64,000 bases of DNA from Blasia pusilla (GCA_050084515.1 CM114274.1:33170001-33234000); one strand, 5' to 3'. Positions 11,374 to 22,496 are shown, counted from the stretch's first letter. The notes: a model not told the origin generated them from the sequence alone. Program-made: numbers and translations.

Positions 11374-12656
11374 CTATACACATCTCGGACACATCCATCG
11401 TCCCGTGGGAACTGCATCAAGAGAGGGGGTCAGACATGACATATGCCACCCTCGAGAATAACCATCACATACCAATATGGTGGCTGCACCCCTCACAGAT
11501 TCGCACAACATACACCTCAAGCCTGCAGATACCACTGCCAAGCTCGGATCCACTGTCCCATCTACGTTCGGAAGATGACATGGCGCACAATTGCGCATAT
11601 GATCCTTCCAAACCATACCATCCCATCCCTCCAACATGAGGACTCCGGTTAGTAATACCTCGCGCACACGTAGGATCGTGCGCCTTGCAGTGACATCTAG
11701 CGTCATGGATGCTGTCTGCTGTAAATACACGTAATCTCCAGGATGCAACCTCCTAATCCCTAGACGATAACCTCCTCCACGAATGGTTGCATACCTCAAT
11801 GTATCTCTATGCTGAGCAATAGCTAAGTTCTCAAAGGCCATAGGAATAACTATACAAAAAATCTCCGCCCTCTGAGAACACGCTTGTACCCACACATATG
11901 GATCATCAAGATCTAACACCTCCGCCATGTCACGTCGAATAGCTGTAGGTAAATCTTGCTCTCTCCCAAAGAGAAAAAAGTATGGTGAAAATGACGCCAA
12001 GGATGCCTGCCGACTAAAACGATAACCCATAGCCAACCATAGCAACTGTAGGTCCCACTCCCTCAACTGTCCTCGTTGCAAGCCATACTTGCGCAATCCT
12101 CTCTTCACCGTATGTAATACTTTGTCCGCCAACCCATCCGCCTCAAGATGATCTCTGGATGTGGAACGGTGATCTATCAGCGCCTGATCACACAAGGCCT
12201 GAAACTGTCCCCTGAACTTGGTACCCTTGTCAATCAACACCTCCGCCGGTGCACCAAAGTGACTAAGCACACGATCTAGAAACGCATAAGCTGTTCCCTT
12301 GCTTGCCTTGTCCGGTAGTGCCACCAACTCTATCCACTTGGAGAAATGCTCCACCCTGACCAACACATACTTGTGATGACGCCTCGTCAATGGCAAAGGT
12401 CCCGCAAAGTCTAAACTCAACGATAACCTAAACCCATAATCGGAAAAGGATGTAACTGCAAAGTGGGAGCATTGAAGGATGCTCGCACTCTGTCACATAC
12501 CATACACTTGGCCATAAACTGCTGTACCCTAGTATGCATGCCGCGCCACCGATATTGAACCTGGAGTAAGCTGTAAGTAGGCTTTACTCCAAAATTCCCC
12601 AACTCCTCATGGGCATGTCGCACTACACGCGCTTGCTGGGAAGGATGAGGTACCAC
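11374..12656 (-). pseudogene. Integrase with C-terminal PHD finger (element 1)
   Basis: Integrase inserts retroelement DNA in the nucleus. The zinc-binding part (frame 12656-12417) has the HAHEELGN and CMVC pairs. The catalytic core (frame 12420-11374) has DFAGPLP for the first Asp and DKGTKF for the second. The third acidic position reads GLADK where relatives have GLAER or similar, so Glu appears replaced by Asp. The last 50 or so residues (about 11374-11530) form a PHD-type zinc finger: CMLC, then LVCDGY, GWHMSC and MCPRC. One cysteine of the C4HC3 set is Tyr (CDGY for CDGC). The zinc-binding and core parts are separated by a frame change near 12420. Confidence 0.85.
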
Positions 12657-12896
12657 TCACATCTTACCATCTCCCCATACCCGCAAAATATGAGTCCCCT
12701 CCCACGTGAACCTCATGGCTCACTGTAGGATCCGATCCCGCTCCCTAGCACTCATTGTGCTCGCCATGACGCCAATGCGCAAGAAATCCACAACCTCCAC
12801 GTCGTCATGGATATCACGACCACCTGTCGCCTCCTCACTGACCTCCGGATCCAAGGACTCATCATCCAACCCCACCACTAGAGTCATCACCTGTGA

Positions 12897-14463
12897 CTAA
12901 CCTACCATAGTCAACCAACAAAGATAGGCAGATACATACCAACCGGGCACCATCTCCTCATCACTCTCTCCGTGCCATCGAGCTCCTCTGTCGTCTCTTT
13001 GAATCAGACATGGGTTATGACTCAACCCATCCGCATCCTGGTTCAGCCGGCCTTGCCTATGAACCACCTCAAACTCATACTTCTGTAGTAATAGGGCCCA
13101 TCGAGCAAGCTTTCTTGTAAGCTTTTCGGACTCCATTAGCCAACTCAACGGTTGATGATCAATGATAAGTGTGAAAGGGTTTCCGAATAAATAGCACGTG
13201 AAATGTGCCACAACCCACACTACAGCCAAGTACTCTCCCTTGTAAGAGTTATACTTTGCATTTGTAAAGCTGTTCGATCGGCTCGCGTTAGCCACAACGA
13301 ACTCCCTCTCCTCGTCATCCCTCTCAGTAAGTACTCCTCCTAGACCCAACATGCTCCAATCTGTATGTAACTGGAATGGGCGACCCCTAACCGGTCTCTG
13401 TAAAATGGGTGAGGACGTCAACCTGTCCTTGCGCTCCTGAAATGCTCTTGATCATCTCTCCACAACCAAACATGATCAAGTCTCGTCAATAAAGTCAAAG
13501 ACTTTGCGATCGCACTAAAACCCTTGACATATCGTCGATAGAAGTTCACGAGTCCAAGAAACGCTTGGACATGACTCACATCTGTAGGGCGTGGAATCTG
13601 CGCAATAGCCTCCACCTTTTTCTCTTCAACGCCTAACCCACTCGGGTATATGGTGTGTCCCAAGTACTCCATCTTCTCCTGAAAGAATCTGCACTTGCTT
13701 GGATGTAACTTCAGTCCATGTAATTGCAATCACCGAAACACCTCCTCCAGGTGTCGCTCATGCTCCTCAACCATGGAACAGAATATAAGAATATTATCTA
13801 TGTAACATCGTACAAAATCCAAGCCAGCCAGAATCCTATCCATCACTCTCCGCAGCGCGTTTCTTCAACCCAAATGGTAAGAACCGCCAAAGTGATACAA
13901 GCAATCTCTCCCAACCGATCTATCCCCGAACGTTGTCTTCTCCCTATCCTCCAACCTGATAGGAAGCTAATGATAGCCAGCACGAAGATCTAAAGTACTG
14001 AAAATCTTTGCATGTCTACTCTTGAGGAGATATTTGATGCGGTAGGGCATGCAAAGATCTCCTTAGGAGTAGGCATGGCATACCGATCTGACCTCGTCTG
14101 TCGGTTGATAAGACGGTAATCTCCACACATCCGCCTACCCGTCCAATTGCCACACATATCCTTCTTCCTCGGCATGATTGTCGCAGATGCATACTCCCCA
14201 TGTGATAACTCCACAAGTCCTACCTCCAACAAGTCCTGACTCATGCTCTGAATCAAGGCTTGTTCCATATCAGAATACCTGTAGGGTCGACGAAAGATCG
14301 GCGTATCACTAACCAACTCAATCCGTATCCCGGGACCCTTTAGCACACCCAAGTCTCTCATATTGAAGGCAAAACAACTGACATGCCCTCTCAGAAACCT
14401 ATGAACTGGCCGTCGCTCTCCTCCTATCAACTTGAGACCTATCACATGCTCCCAAGTCTCCAT
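12897..14463 (-). pseudogene. Reverse transcriptase and RNase H (element 1)
   Basis: The frame 14463-13990 gives the fingers/palm start, with FRRPYRYSDMEQALI and MCGDYRLINRQT, typical of gypsy RT. Further in, at about 13796-13810, the catalytic motif reads YIDNILIF, where YxDD is expected; the second Asp is Asn. Frame 13729-13418 gives the thumb/connection (LHPSKCRFFQEKMEYLGH). Frame 13421-12897 is RNase H, with its acidic residues in TDWS, KGEYLAVVW, IDHQPL and DADGLS. Indels and stops lie between the blocks, one of them a stop just before the thumb near 13730. Confidence 0.9.
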
Positions 14464-14720
14464 CGTGACCTCACTCGAAGAGGACGCAACCTCTGACTTT
14501 GGTTGCTATGTAGCAACCCTAGCCCCCTCCGCAACAGTCACTCCACTCTGACCTCCTACCCCATGCTCCACATCCAAAAATGAACATGTGTTGCTTTGGC
14601 CGCCTTCGCACTCTCTGCTCGAACGACGTCCCAGGAAGTCCATGGGTGTCTATCTCTCCTCCTCCCGCCCCTAGCCAATGCATGTACAGAGCGTGTAGGC
14701 AATAGTCCAACTTGTGCACG

Positions 14721-15716
14721 TCACGACATGGATGACACTCGCATCCGTCTCTGCTCAGCCATACCTAGGCTGACTATCCATGTGAGACAATTGAGGTCCA
14801 TCGCCTGTCCCAACACCTGTCTCCGCGATGCCTTAGTCATCCTTGGCACCGCCGTAGTACCTGTAGCGAACCCCATGGCGCGCTCGCGCTAATCTGTTGT
14901 AGGCTCCTCCAATGCTCGGGTCACCTCATCCCAAATCATGTCTGGCCCTCCCTAACAAAAGGCATGGGATGCTGGGAAGCTCACCAGCGTAAGTAAGACT
15001 GCCCTAAACTTCCCCACCCTATTGGCCATCGCCAACAGTGGTCTATCATCTTGCATCAACACCTGAGATCGACGCCCTGAGCCCAAAATAGCATCCACTG
15101 TGAGATGTGGTGGTCTTTGGACTCCATCGTATGCTCGACTCAGTACCTCTTATGGTATCAAGTTCGTCCACCACAGTCGTGGACGATGGGCGCGTGATCC
15201 AACTCTCGCTGCATCTAACAACATAGGAGGTCCCAACCATGACCTCACCTGATGCACACTCGTCATCACACGTGCACAAGTGTCTCCCAACAATGGTACG
15301 TTCTCCAAAATGTACGCCGGAGAACATGTCTAACTCTCCTGCAAGTGTCGTACTACTCGTAACATCTCCCAAAACATCCATGACCTCGGATCCTGAAATC
15401 CAAACCCTCGGCCAGCTGATGAATGACCCTGACATGGACATCCAGCAATCACCAAATGAATGGTGCCAACTCTATCTAGATCTTGCGCCCCCACCAAAGA
15501 GATGTCGACGGGTAGTGTATGATGATATCCCCGTACTGCGGATACCGGAAAAAACTCAGGATACCTCTGGACCAATCTTGCTACGTGACATAATGATACT
15601 CGCCGCACGGTCTTATCTCTCTCCACATAAAGGTACCGATGCACCCGTATGCTCGCCTCCAATACTGCAGCCAATCCGGTGTTAATCCCTCCGAAGAGAT
15701 CTAACACCCTAACACC
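14721..15716 (-). pseudogene. C5-cytosine DNA methyltransferase domain inside the retroelement
   Basis: The enzyme family transfers a methyl group from S-adenosylmethionine to cytosine C5. Motif I reads VLDLFGGINTGLAA (about 15710), the catalytic Pro-Cys loop reads GCPCQGHS (about 15425), the ENV motif reads YILENVPLLGD (about 15300), and RAHRPRLWW (about 15180) is the RxR motif VIII. Near the end, RQVLGQAMDLN (about 14800) is motif X-like. All lie in one frame with four in-frame stops (near 15330, 15150, 14952 and 14889), so the copy is dead but barely shifted. It sits between protease and RT. No target-recognition domain can be told apart with confidence. Confidence 0.85.
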
Positions 15717-16091
15717 CTCCTCTGGACACTATCACACAATGGCTCTGGTATCCAGTGGGGTCAACGTCTCCACTACAGGGGCCCGATCGCCACCTGACTC
15801 TCGCTGCTCCGGGATAAAGGCATGACTCCACGCCTGCCTCACAAGATCGTTGGCACTCCTCTGTAGCTCTCGAGTCATACCCCACAATGGTGAAGAGGTC
15901 TCGCCAACATGGGAAGAGACACCCTCCATGGCCTGACTTTCCGTGGGACTATCCGCTAGTGGGACATCCTCCGTATGTGCGTTCCCCTCCAACAACTCTC
16001 ATGGCCAGCTAACACTACGTGTGAAAGCTGCCAACGTGGTCATAGACTCGTCTCGTGATCGACCATCCTGTCCCGCAAACTGCACGGGTAA

Positions 16092-16740
16092 CTAACTCAT
16101 CCTCCCATCACCTGACCGCCACCCTTGTCGATAAGCAACGGTCTCCTCCCATAAGTCAAGGATGAATCCTAGGGGATATAACACTATACTCTCCACCAAC
16201 ACATCGTATGACTCATCTGTTATCGTAATCGCACGTATGCGCACCATAGCACTATCCATCGTATGCTCTGGCTGGACTTTGACAACTATCTCCTGTCGAG
16301 TCATATACTGCATGGGTGACACGCCCCCAATCGAAGTCTCTATTTGGAAGGGACAAGTCTCAATGTCGGCCTTCCGTAACCCCAACGCTAAACATGCCAT
16401 CTTCCCTAACATCAAGGGTTGCACTCCCGAATCAAGTAGGACGCGGTGCGGGCGGTATACTGTCTCCGTCGGACTAATCAAGAAAAATACTCCAGCTCGG
16501 TTATCCAGTAACACTTCTCCATGTGTCACCACTGCTCGCTCTATGGCTAGTCGAGTTGGCATATCTATCAACTTCGCCGCCGCCGAATGCCATGACTCTG
16601 TGGGGGATCTCCCGAGCACCGGCTCTGAAGGCAAGTCCACCATCTCCTCAACTACCTCTGAACAAGAAGCAGTCACCTCTCCACGCTCACACAACGTGGA
16701 GGCCAGCCGGAACACCTCAACTAGTCCAACTCCCAACATC
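16092..16740 (-). pseudogene. Aspartic protease region (element 1)
   Basis: The frame reads HRVLLDSGVQPLMLG at about 16430, the Asp-Ser-Gly active site of retroelement pepsin-like proteases, with LYPLGFILDLWEETV downstream. It would cut the polyprotein. A linker frame (15995-15732) with no recognised domain leads into the methyltransferase. The matching region of element 2 (43790-44870) is collinear, which confirms that it is part of the family polyprotein. Confidence 0.7.
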
Positions 16741-16911
16741 GCCAGCTCTATGGCAGAAAATAGCGAAGTCTAACTCACTCTCGTGGCCACCTCAAATACT
16801 ATGGTCGACACTGACTCCACTCGAGCCGACATAGGAGTTGTCACTCCAACTCCTCGTGACGTCAATGTACGTGCCTGAGTTGTAGGCATCTTTGGTTGTC
16901 GAGGCACCATC

Positions 16912-17912
16912 TGTCGCGACCCTCATGACCAAACAAGTGCCAAGCGGAACATTGGAACATTAGCGGGCTCACGCTAAGATGGTTTTGCGTTGGAGTTGTC
17001 TCAAAGAGGAGACAAGAGACGAGACGCAAGCGAGAAGTCGCGTTTCAGATGTGATGGTCGCGACTCAGAAACCTGGACCAAACGTGGAATGAGACTTGAA
17101 AGAAATCGAGTCTAGGAAGTGGGTTGCCAAAGGAAAGATCCGGATTTGGAACGCCACTTGCGTTTGAGAGTTTCCGACTGTATTTATGGCCATAACTTTT
17201 AGCGCCAAGATGCGTTTGGAGCAAATAAGAGTGCGTTGGAAAGCTTATAAAGAGCCGGTTCAAACACACCAAAGATCGCTGAAAACGCATAAGCAGCGGC
17301 CGAGATACGACCCAAAAACGACTGTAAGTGGAGTCGGGTTGAGGTCCACAATGAAGGGCCCGAACCTCTTTTCCCAAAGGGGAGGGGTTATTGGAGAACC
17401 CCAGAAGTACTAGTAAGGGGGAAGGTCTCCGAGAGTGCTTGGAACCCAAACCCCACTTTGGGCGCCGCGGGGCGGCTCAAGGGCATGGAACGGAACGCGA
17501 GTTTGGGCGTTGGGTTGGAAAACCTGCACCAAGTCCATTGAGGCGATTTTAGACATCCCTCTTGGATTTCACGCCGCGACTCAATTACTTGGGTCTCGAT
17601 TCGGAACTCACACGAGGACCGTTGAACGGTTGGGATCGCTAGGCGTACAAGTGCCGTTTCAGATCCCTGGACTAACCAGGAAGTCTGTTCCAAGTCTTGA
17701 AGGACTTGCCATGTGTTGGGAGCTAGGAACTAAGGAAGGTTGAGCTTGATGAGACGCCGAGTTTAGGACTCAGTGGGTTGGAACGCCGGTTGGCCAAACC
17801 CGACTAACGAGAGTGCGTGTTTGGGTGCAGATCGGCGATGAGTTCGTGACCTACTGAACGCACGCTTCCGCAACACTAAAGATTGACGTTCAAGGAGAGT
17901 AGGGGCGCGACA
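16912..17912. mobile_element. Solo LTR (1001 bp) with CCATC target duplication, inside element 1
   Basis: The segment begins TGTCGCGACC and ends GGGCGCGACA, the TG...CA ends expected of an LTR, with an imperfect short inverted repeat. It is flanked by identical CCATC at 16907-16911 and 17913-17917. Element 2 has the uninterrupted site, GAGGCACCATCGACGGTG, at about 44681-44698, which is the empty site for this insertion. Open frames inside it (for example 17045-17743) are not protein-like. Its orientation and parent family are unknown. Confidence 0.9.
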
Positions 17913-17917
17913 CCATC

Positions 17918-19690
17918 GACGGTGTGTGCAGTGCCTCCAACAATGTGAATGACTGTTGAACTGTGGCCTGTCGCCCATCGGTCCCCTCCGGTGGGTCAAT
18001 CTCAAATCCACCTCTCGATGGCTCGGTGCCTCTCGCAGCACCCCGAGTCACCACTGCAACCGCCTCAACCTGAGTTATACTACACATAAACCCCATACTA
18101 GCGAGATCCTCACCCGGGTCAGGGTAAGAGGTAGAAGCTGGAGCCACACTAGCTGCTCGCGGCTCCGTGCCATTCCTGAGCTGCATCATCATCATGGCAA
18201 TAATCCTCTACTCCAACTGATCCATGCCTGAGAGAAGTGCCGGCTCTGGTGCTTCTGCTCCATCTCCTCTTGCTGCTGGTGGTCCTCTACCACCACATCC
18301 AAGAAGAACTCCCCGACCTCCTCCAAGATGACCGCCCCTAGACCCTCGGCCTACCTCTGGACGTGCCTCTTGACGAAGTTCAAAACATCTATCCCTAGTG
18401 TGACCATATCTGTGGCAATAATCACACTGGTATGGTGGTGGGGCCATCCTTTGTGGCTCCTGAGCAATCGGAGGCGCTCGTGGTCCTCTCCCATACTGTG
18501 TGCAGTCTCTCTGCCTATGGGCCCCTCCACACGTCCAACAAGACAGCATTGGTCCCTGCTGGGCAACATATGTAGGTATGGGTCATTGCCTCATAGGCTC
18601 ACGGTGCCCGGACTGCTCTCTAGGCACACTGGCTCGCTCTCGTGGTACTGGTGCTCGCTATGGCACCTGTGGGATCACTGTCGCTCGTGGACCCATCGAC
18701 TCTTGAGAAAATCCAGCGGTCACTACCTGCTCCTCACTCATGTTGAGCTCAATACGCTCAGACAACTCAAAGGCCACCTTCAATGTGGGCTTTTCTTTGT
18801 GAATGAGCACCGCATCTTGGACTCTCCTCCGTAGTTCTCGGTCCAAAACCCCGTACCAATACTAGACTGACTGTGCCTCAGTCACTCCATACGCATCAAT
18901 GATCATCCTCCTCATGCGTGTGAATGCCTCTCTCAGACTCTCACCCGATCGTCGCTGAAAATCCTGTAGACTCTTCAGCTTGTCGGTGCGTACGCCATGG
19001 TAGCTCTTCCCCAACTGTCGGAAGAACTCCATTGTGGGACTGAAGCTGGATGGCCCTCTACCAGCAGAGGTCTTTGCCACATCGCTAGTCTCACTGCCCT
19101 CCTCTCCATCTAGTTTCCACATTGATGGTGTGGGTCTCTCTCCTCTCACGATCCCATCATATGCCTCGTGACCACTAGTGGACACATACCTTGGAGCCCA
19201 ATACATCCTTCAAGCATCGATCTCTACTGAAACTCCATGTAGTCATCCATCGGAGGACCCTCCAAGTGCTGGGACAACCCCTTCCATGCCATGAAAGGGT
19301 TGAACCTTGTCGGGGTTGGTATCTCCTGGAAGTCACAACACGTGTCGAACTCCTAGATAAAATCATCTAAGTCGATGGTGCCGCTGCACCCAAGAAACGA
19401 TGCATGCCCCGATGGCCCATGTCGTCCATCTCTTACCAAATGATATTGCCTCCGTCTGCGATCTCGTCACCAGACCCGGTGTCTAGTGATGACGATCCAA
19501 CCACGGATGGATATCGAGGTAGGTGCTCACTCATAACCCCTTGGTATCTCACTCCACTCCGTGTCACACCACTACTACTGCTCGCACTATCCCGTTCTTC
19601 TGAAACCTCGAAGAACGCCGTGATGACAACTCTGTCTCACCCGCTCAAGCACTCAGACTCACTGAGAGTCTCTCACACTCCTCACTAGCT
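17918..19690 (-). pseudogene. Gag region with two zinc knuckles (element 1)
   Basis: Gag packages the element RNA. An N-terminal part includes TIDLDDFIQEFD at about 19370. The gag core frame 19206-18862 has KSLQDFQRRSGESLREAFTR, characteristic of the retrotransposon gag domain. A frame at 18846-18658 contains VAFELSERIELNMS. Frame 18549-18208 holds two CCHC-like knuckles: CWTCGGAHRQRDC, one residue short of the usual spacing, and the canonical CDYCHRYGHTRDRC. Several frameshifts separate the parts. Element 2 carries the same order at 44690-46344. Confidence 0.8.
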
Positions 19691-20644
19691 CACCTATGCT
19701 TACGTCAATCCCGTGATGACACACCCAACCTCATGCACACTCAACACTCAGGCTCACCATGAGCCTCCCAATAACTCACCTAACCTACCGACACGCTCGG
19801 GTCATACATGCGACCCCTACTCGCAAACCTTCATATATCCACCAACATGCTACTCATGAAAAGAGTCTACACTCGTCACCATCATTGCACCCACCTAGCA
19901 CTAGCTAATACCCGATGCCCATCACTCTCAATCACAGAAGATAATTGCGAGAAAAGGGACTCGAATGGGTAACATGATCACGCCCACCAACCTACTGCAC
20001 CGTCAACATCCACTCCATACGTGTGGCATGATAATCTCCGTAGCACAACCATCTCCTCGCACGCCCGTCAAACCTTCCGTCAGCATTGGCGTGTGTGTCC
20101 CCATCACAACCCTCGCAAATCCCAACCATGCTCGAAAAACATCACGTCGCGCAAACCTCTCCGCCCATCCCCAAACGCGCCCCGTAACCTTACTCAACTC
20201 CATCTGAACTCAACCATGTCAGCCCATCTACCACGTTTAGGGGGGGGCACACGGCCTTGACCTACCTAGTAACGCGGATACCTAACTCTAGCCGCCGTAA
20301 TCCACCCTAAACCTAGTTTGGCCGTCTTTTACTTGATAGCTCCCTGGCGGTTGCAAGCCCTAAAGGTGCTCTTCTCCTCTCGAATACCAATGTTCTCACC
20401 ATGCGCCGCTCATCCGTTGATGCCACACTCGCTGCCCCACTTCGTACTACACTCTACCACTGTCTCCAATCCCTGTGCACCAGCAAAAACCTAAGAAAAC
20501 GGACAGCGCTTCCGCGCACGACCTTTCGAACAGAAAAAATTACAAACAAACGTCACTCGACGTCTCCGGGAGCTCCCGACCAAGGCAACTCACTTGCCTA
20601 TGTGCAAACAACAAGTTCCCACCTGCCCCCTAGCATCTTTCTCA

Positions 20645-20895
20645 TGTAAAAATAAAGAGTAGTAAAAACGGCACACCCGGCCTAAAACTCCACTCCTCAA
20701 TCTGCATCGGCATATCGAGCCTCGTCCACCCTCCGCTATTAAGGAATCCGGATGCTAGCACCCTAGTCCTATCTCACACACATACAAGAGAGGTGCTCCA
20801 ACGGCCCAACATGAGAAAGATGGCTTGGGAAAGCCATCTTCCTCCCTTATGTACGGTTGGGAAGAGCCAAAAGGCTCTTCCCTTAAAAATAGCTA
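20645..20895 (-). repeat. Right copy of terminal repeat X (element 1), truncated
   Basis: TGTAAAAATAAAGAGTAG through the two-hairpin region matches 10672-10918 closely, then homology stops at about 20895. The inner edge, CTTTCTCATG before TGTAAAAAT, is the same in element 2 at 48205-48212, so the repeat/internal border is real. On the sense strand the repeat ends TTTTTACA. In element 2 the sequence just past it contains TATCAG, weakly like a methionine-tRNA primer site. I would not insist on that. Confidence 0.85.
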
Positions 20896-21509
20896 TAATT
20901 TATCTCATAAGGCCCAAAGTATAATAAGGCTATTGAAAAGTGTAACAAAATTCCATTTGTTAACCATGACATATGTTGCCTCGGAGTATATGACTAATGG
21001 AGGCTCATCTTGTTTGGAAGACATAGAATGCTTAACAAAAGTTATAAACAGACCTTGTTTCTTACAATTAGTAGCAAGAATGGAATCCATCTCTAGTGTT
21101 GTAATGCCAAGAATCATCACGTTCTTTTTCCAACACCATGTTTATCTTGTGATAACTATTCATAATTTTTTTGACCAATTTGGGAGCATGGCCACATTGT
21201 TGGAATGTAAAAAACCTCTCATAGATAGATGTACGGGTAGGAAAAAAACATAACAATAGGGCATCTTACTTGGAGGACATAACTTTTTTGATGTCATCCA
21301 AACCTTTGACCATAAAATATGGAAGACATCCATTTATGTCAGAGGAAGTTTGATATTTCTGGGTTCCATGATTTCTTGGGCATCTGAGTAAAAAAAAAGG
21401 ACAATAGTCTTGGACGTCTGGCCGTAAGAAATGAGCATTATGAGACGCCCTCACATCCACTAGGGAGCCAAAAGAGAAACCTCCAAAATCTACCATACAT
21501 TAAAATAGA
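20896..21509. other. Unassigned AT-rich DNA next to element 1
   Basis: Open frames on both strands (for example 21256-20905 minus) show no family I know. An outer edge TCTATTTTAATG on the minus strand at 21509 resembles a Helitron 5' end and abuts the next element, but no matching 3' end was found. Confidence 0.3.
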
Positions 21510-21698
21510 CTAGTGAGTTCCGCATAAGGGTTGGTGCTATACACAATAGCTCTTTTAATCATTTTCATTTTGTTTTTCCATATTATAGAATCATAATTTT
21601 ATTGTTGAAGTCTTCATCATAAAATAAAGGTATCAATAATGACACATGTCAACAAGGGAGGTGTGCCATTGGGGCCCTCCTCCCCTTAATAGTATAGA
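21510..21698 (-). mobile_element. Short non-autonomous Helitron (189 bp)
   Basis: On the minus strand it starts TCTATACTATTAAGGGGAGG, a typical plant Helitron 5' end, and finishes GCGGAACTCACTAG followed by T. It encodes nothing. Its 3' CTAG directly meets a TCTATTTT sequence, giving a head-to-tail arrangement. Confidence 0.65.
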
Positions 21699-21733
21699 CT
21701 CACAAGATGCAGGGATCCCTCTTTAATAGTTCA

Positions 21734-21950
21734 CTCGTAAGGTGCCTGTGCGACGCACGAGGAATACAAAACTGTTTGAAGAGCTAGTGTATAGCCTGTG
21801 AAGGGAAGAGATTAATGATGGTGCACATAATTTCAAATTTTTTTTCTTGCTGCCCATAATATGTGAAACATTTTCTTGCTGCCCAGTTGTCACGTGTGAA
21901 GCATAGAGGTGTTTGCGAATCAAGAAGGCACTCTCCCATAATAATATAGA
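21734..21950 (-). mobile_element. Short non-autonomous Helitron of the autonomous element's family
   Basis: The minus strand begins TCTATATTATTATGGGAGAG and GTGCCTTCTTG, and ends with a short stem GTGCG-T-CGCAC, then GGCACCTTACGAG followed by T. The 5' end and the stretch CGTGACAACT-GGCAG are shared with 28560-28728. The 3' GCACCTTAC-N-AG matches the end of the large Helitron at 7643. Its 5' base directly follows a CTAG of another element end (21951-21954). Confidence 0.8.
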
Positions 21951-22205
21951 CTAGTTAGGATCAGTGAGGGGATCGGGCGATGCACGGTCCACACCATGGT
22001 CCCTAAAGCCCCGTTATTTGAATGCCCCCCTCCCCCTAGCCCTCCTTGTACCCCCTCCCCTACCCCTACAGCCCCGCTACTTGAATGCCCCCCTCCCCCT
22101 AGCCCTCCCCCTACCCCTAGCCCCGTTACTTGAATGCCCCCCTAGCCCTCCCAGAACCCCCTACCCCTATAGCCCCGTTACTTGAATGCCCCCCTCCCCC
22201 TAGCC
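21951..22205 (-). mobile_element. Helitron 3' end plus C-rich minisatellite
   Basis: The minus strand ends CCTCACTGATCCTAACTAG, followed by the T that begins the neighbouring element. The same end occurs at 23904 (CCTCACAGGTCCTAACTAG). From about 22010 to 22205 a unit close to AGCCCCGTTACTTGAATGCC plus C-rich filler repeats four times at about 50-bp spacing. The 5' end was not located. Confidence 0.55.
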
Positions 22206-22496
22206 CTACCATGCCAGGTGCAGAATTCTAACATGTCGCCACTGAAAACATCTCATCTCATCGGTTAATGTTTAAATGTCAATCTCCTTACCAATCTTTC
22301 CATATAATCTTGATTAACTTCACAAAAATTTAGTGACAAATATCAACAAGAATAAAAAAAAAACTTACAACCTCCAATAAAAAACATATAATTTTTAAAT
22401 CCAAACTTTTAATTTATATGACGGGAACATTAATAAAAAGAGAAAATAAGTCTTGACATAATTAATAAATGTAATATTAATCCACAGGTAAAATAA

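Larger units (their letters stand above)
10534..20895 (-). mobile_element. Element 1: gypsy-type retroelement with DNA methyltransferase and PHD integrase
   Basis: Read on the minus strand, the gene order is gag (zinc knuckles), aspartic protease, C5-cytosine DNA methyltransferase, reverse transcriptase, RNase H, and integrase with a terminal PHD finger. RT, RNase H and the DDE integrase place it in the Ty3/gypsy-type group. Terminal repeats are unusual: on the plus strand the order is Y (10534-10671), X (10672-11151), Y (11154-11295), internal region, X (20645-20895, truncated). Multiple stops and frameshifts show it is inactive. A foreign solo LTR sits inside at 16912-17912. Element 2 (42952-48697) is a close relative. 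Confidence 0.9.

Noticed and set aside
15239-15685. 148-codon plus-strand frame
   Set aside because: It is antisense to the methyltransferase domain, whose motifs on the minus strand are clear.
17045-17743. Open frames of about 75-134 codons on both strands
   Set aside because: They lie inside the solo LTR (16912-17912), overlap each other and show no protein family features.
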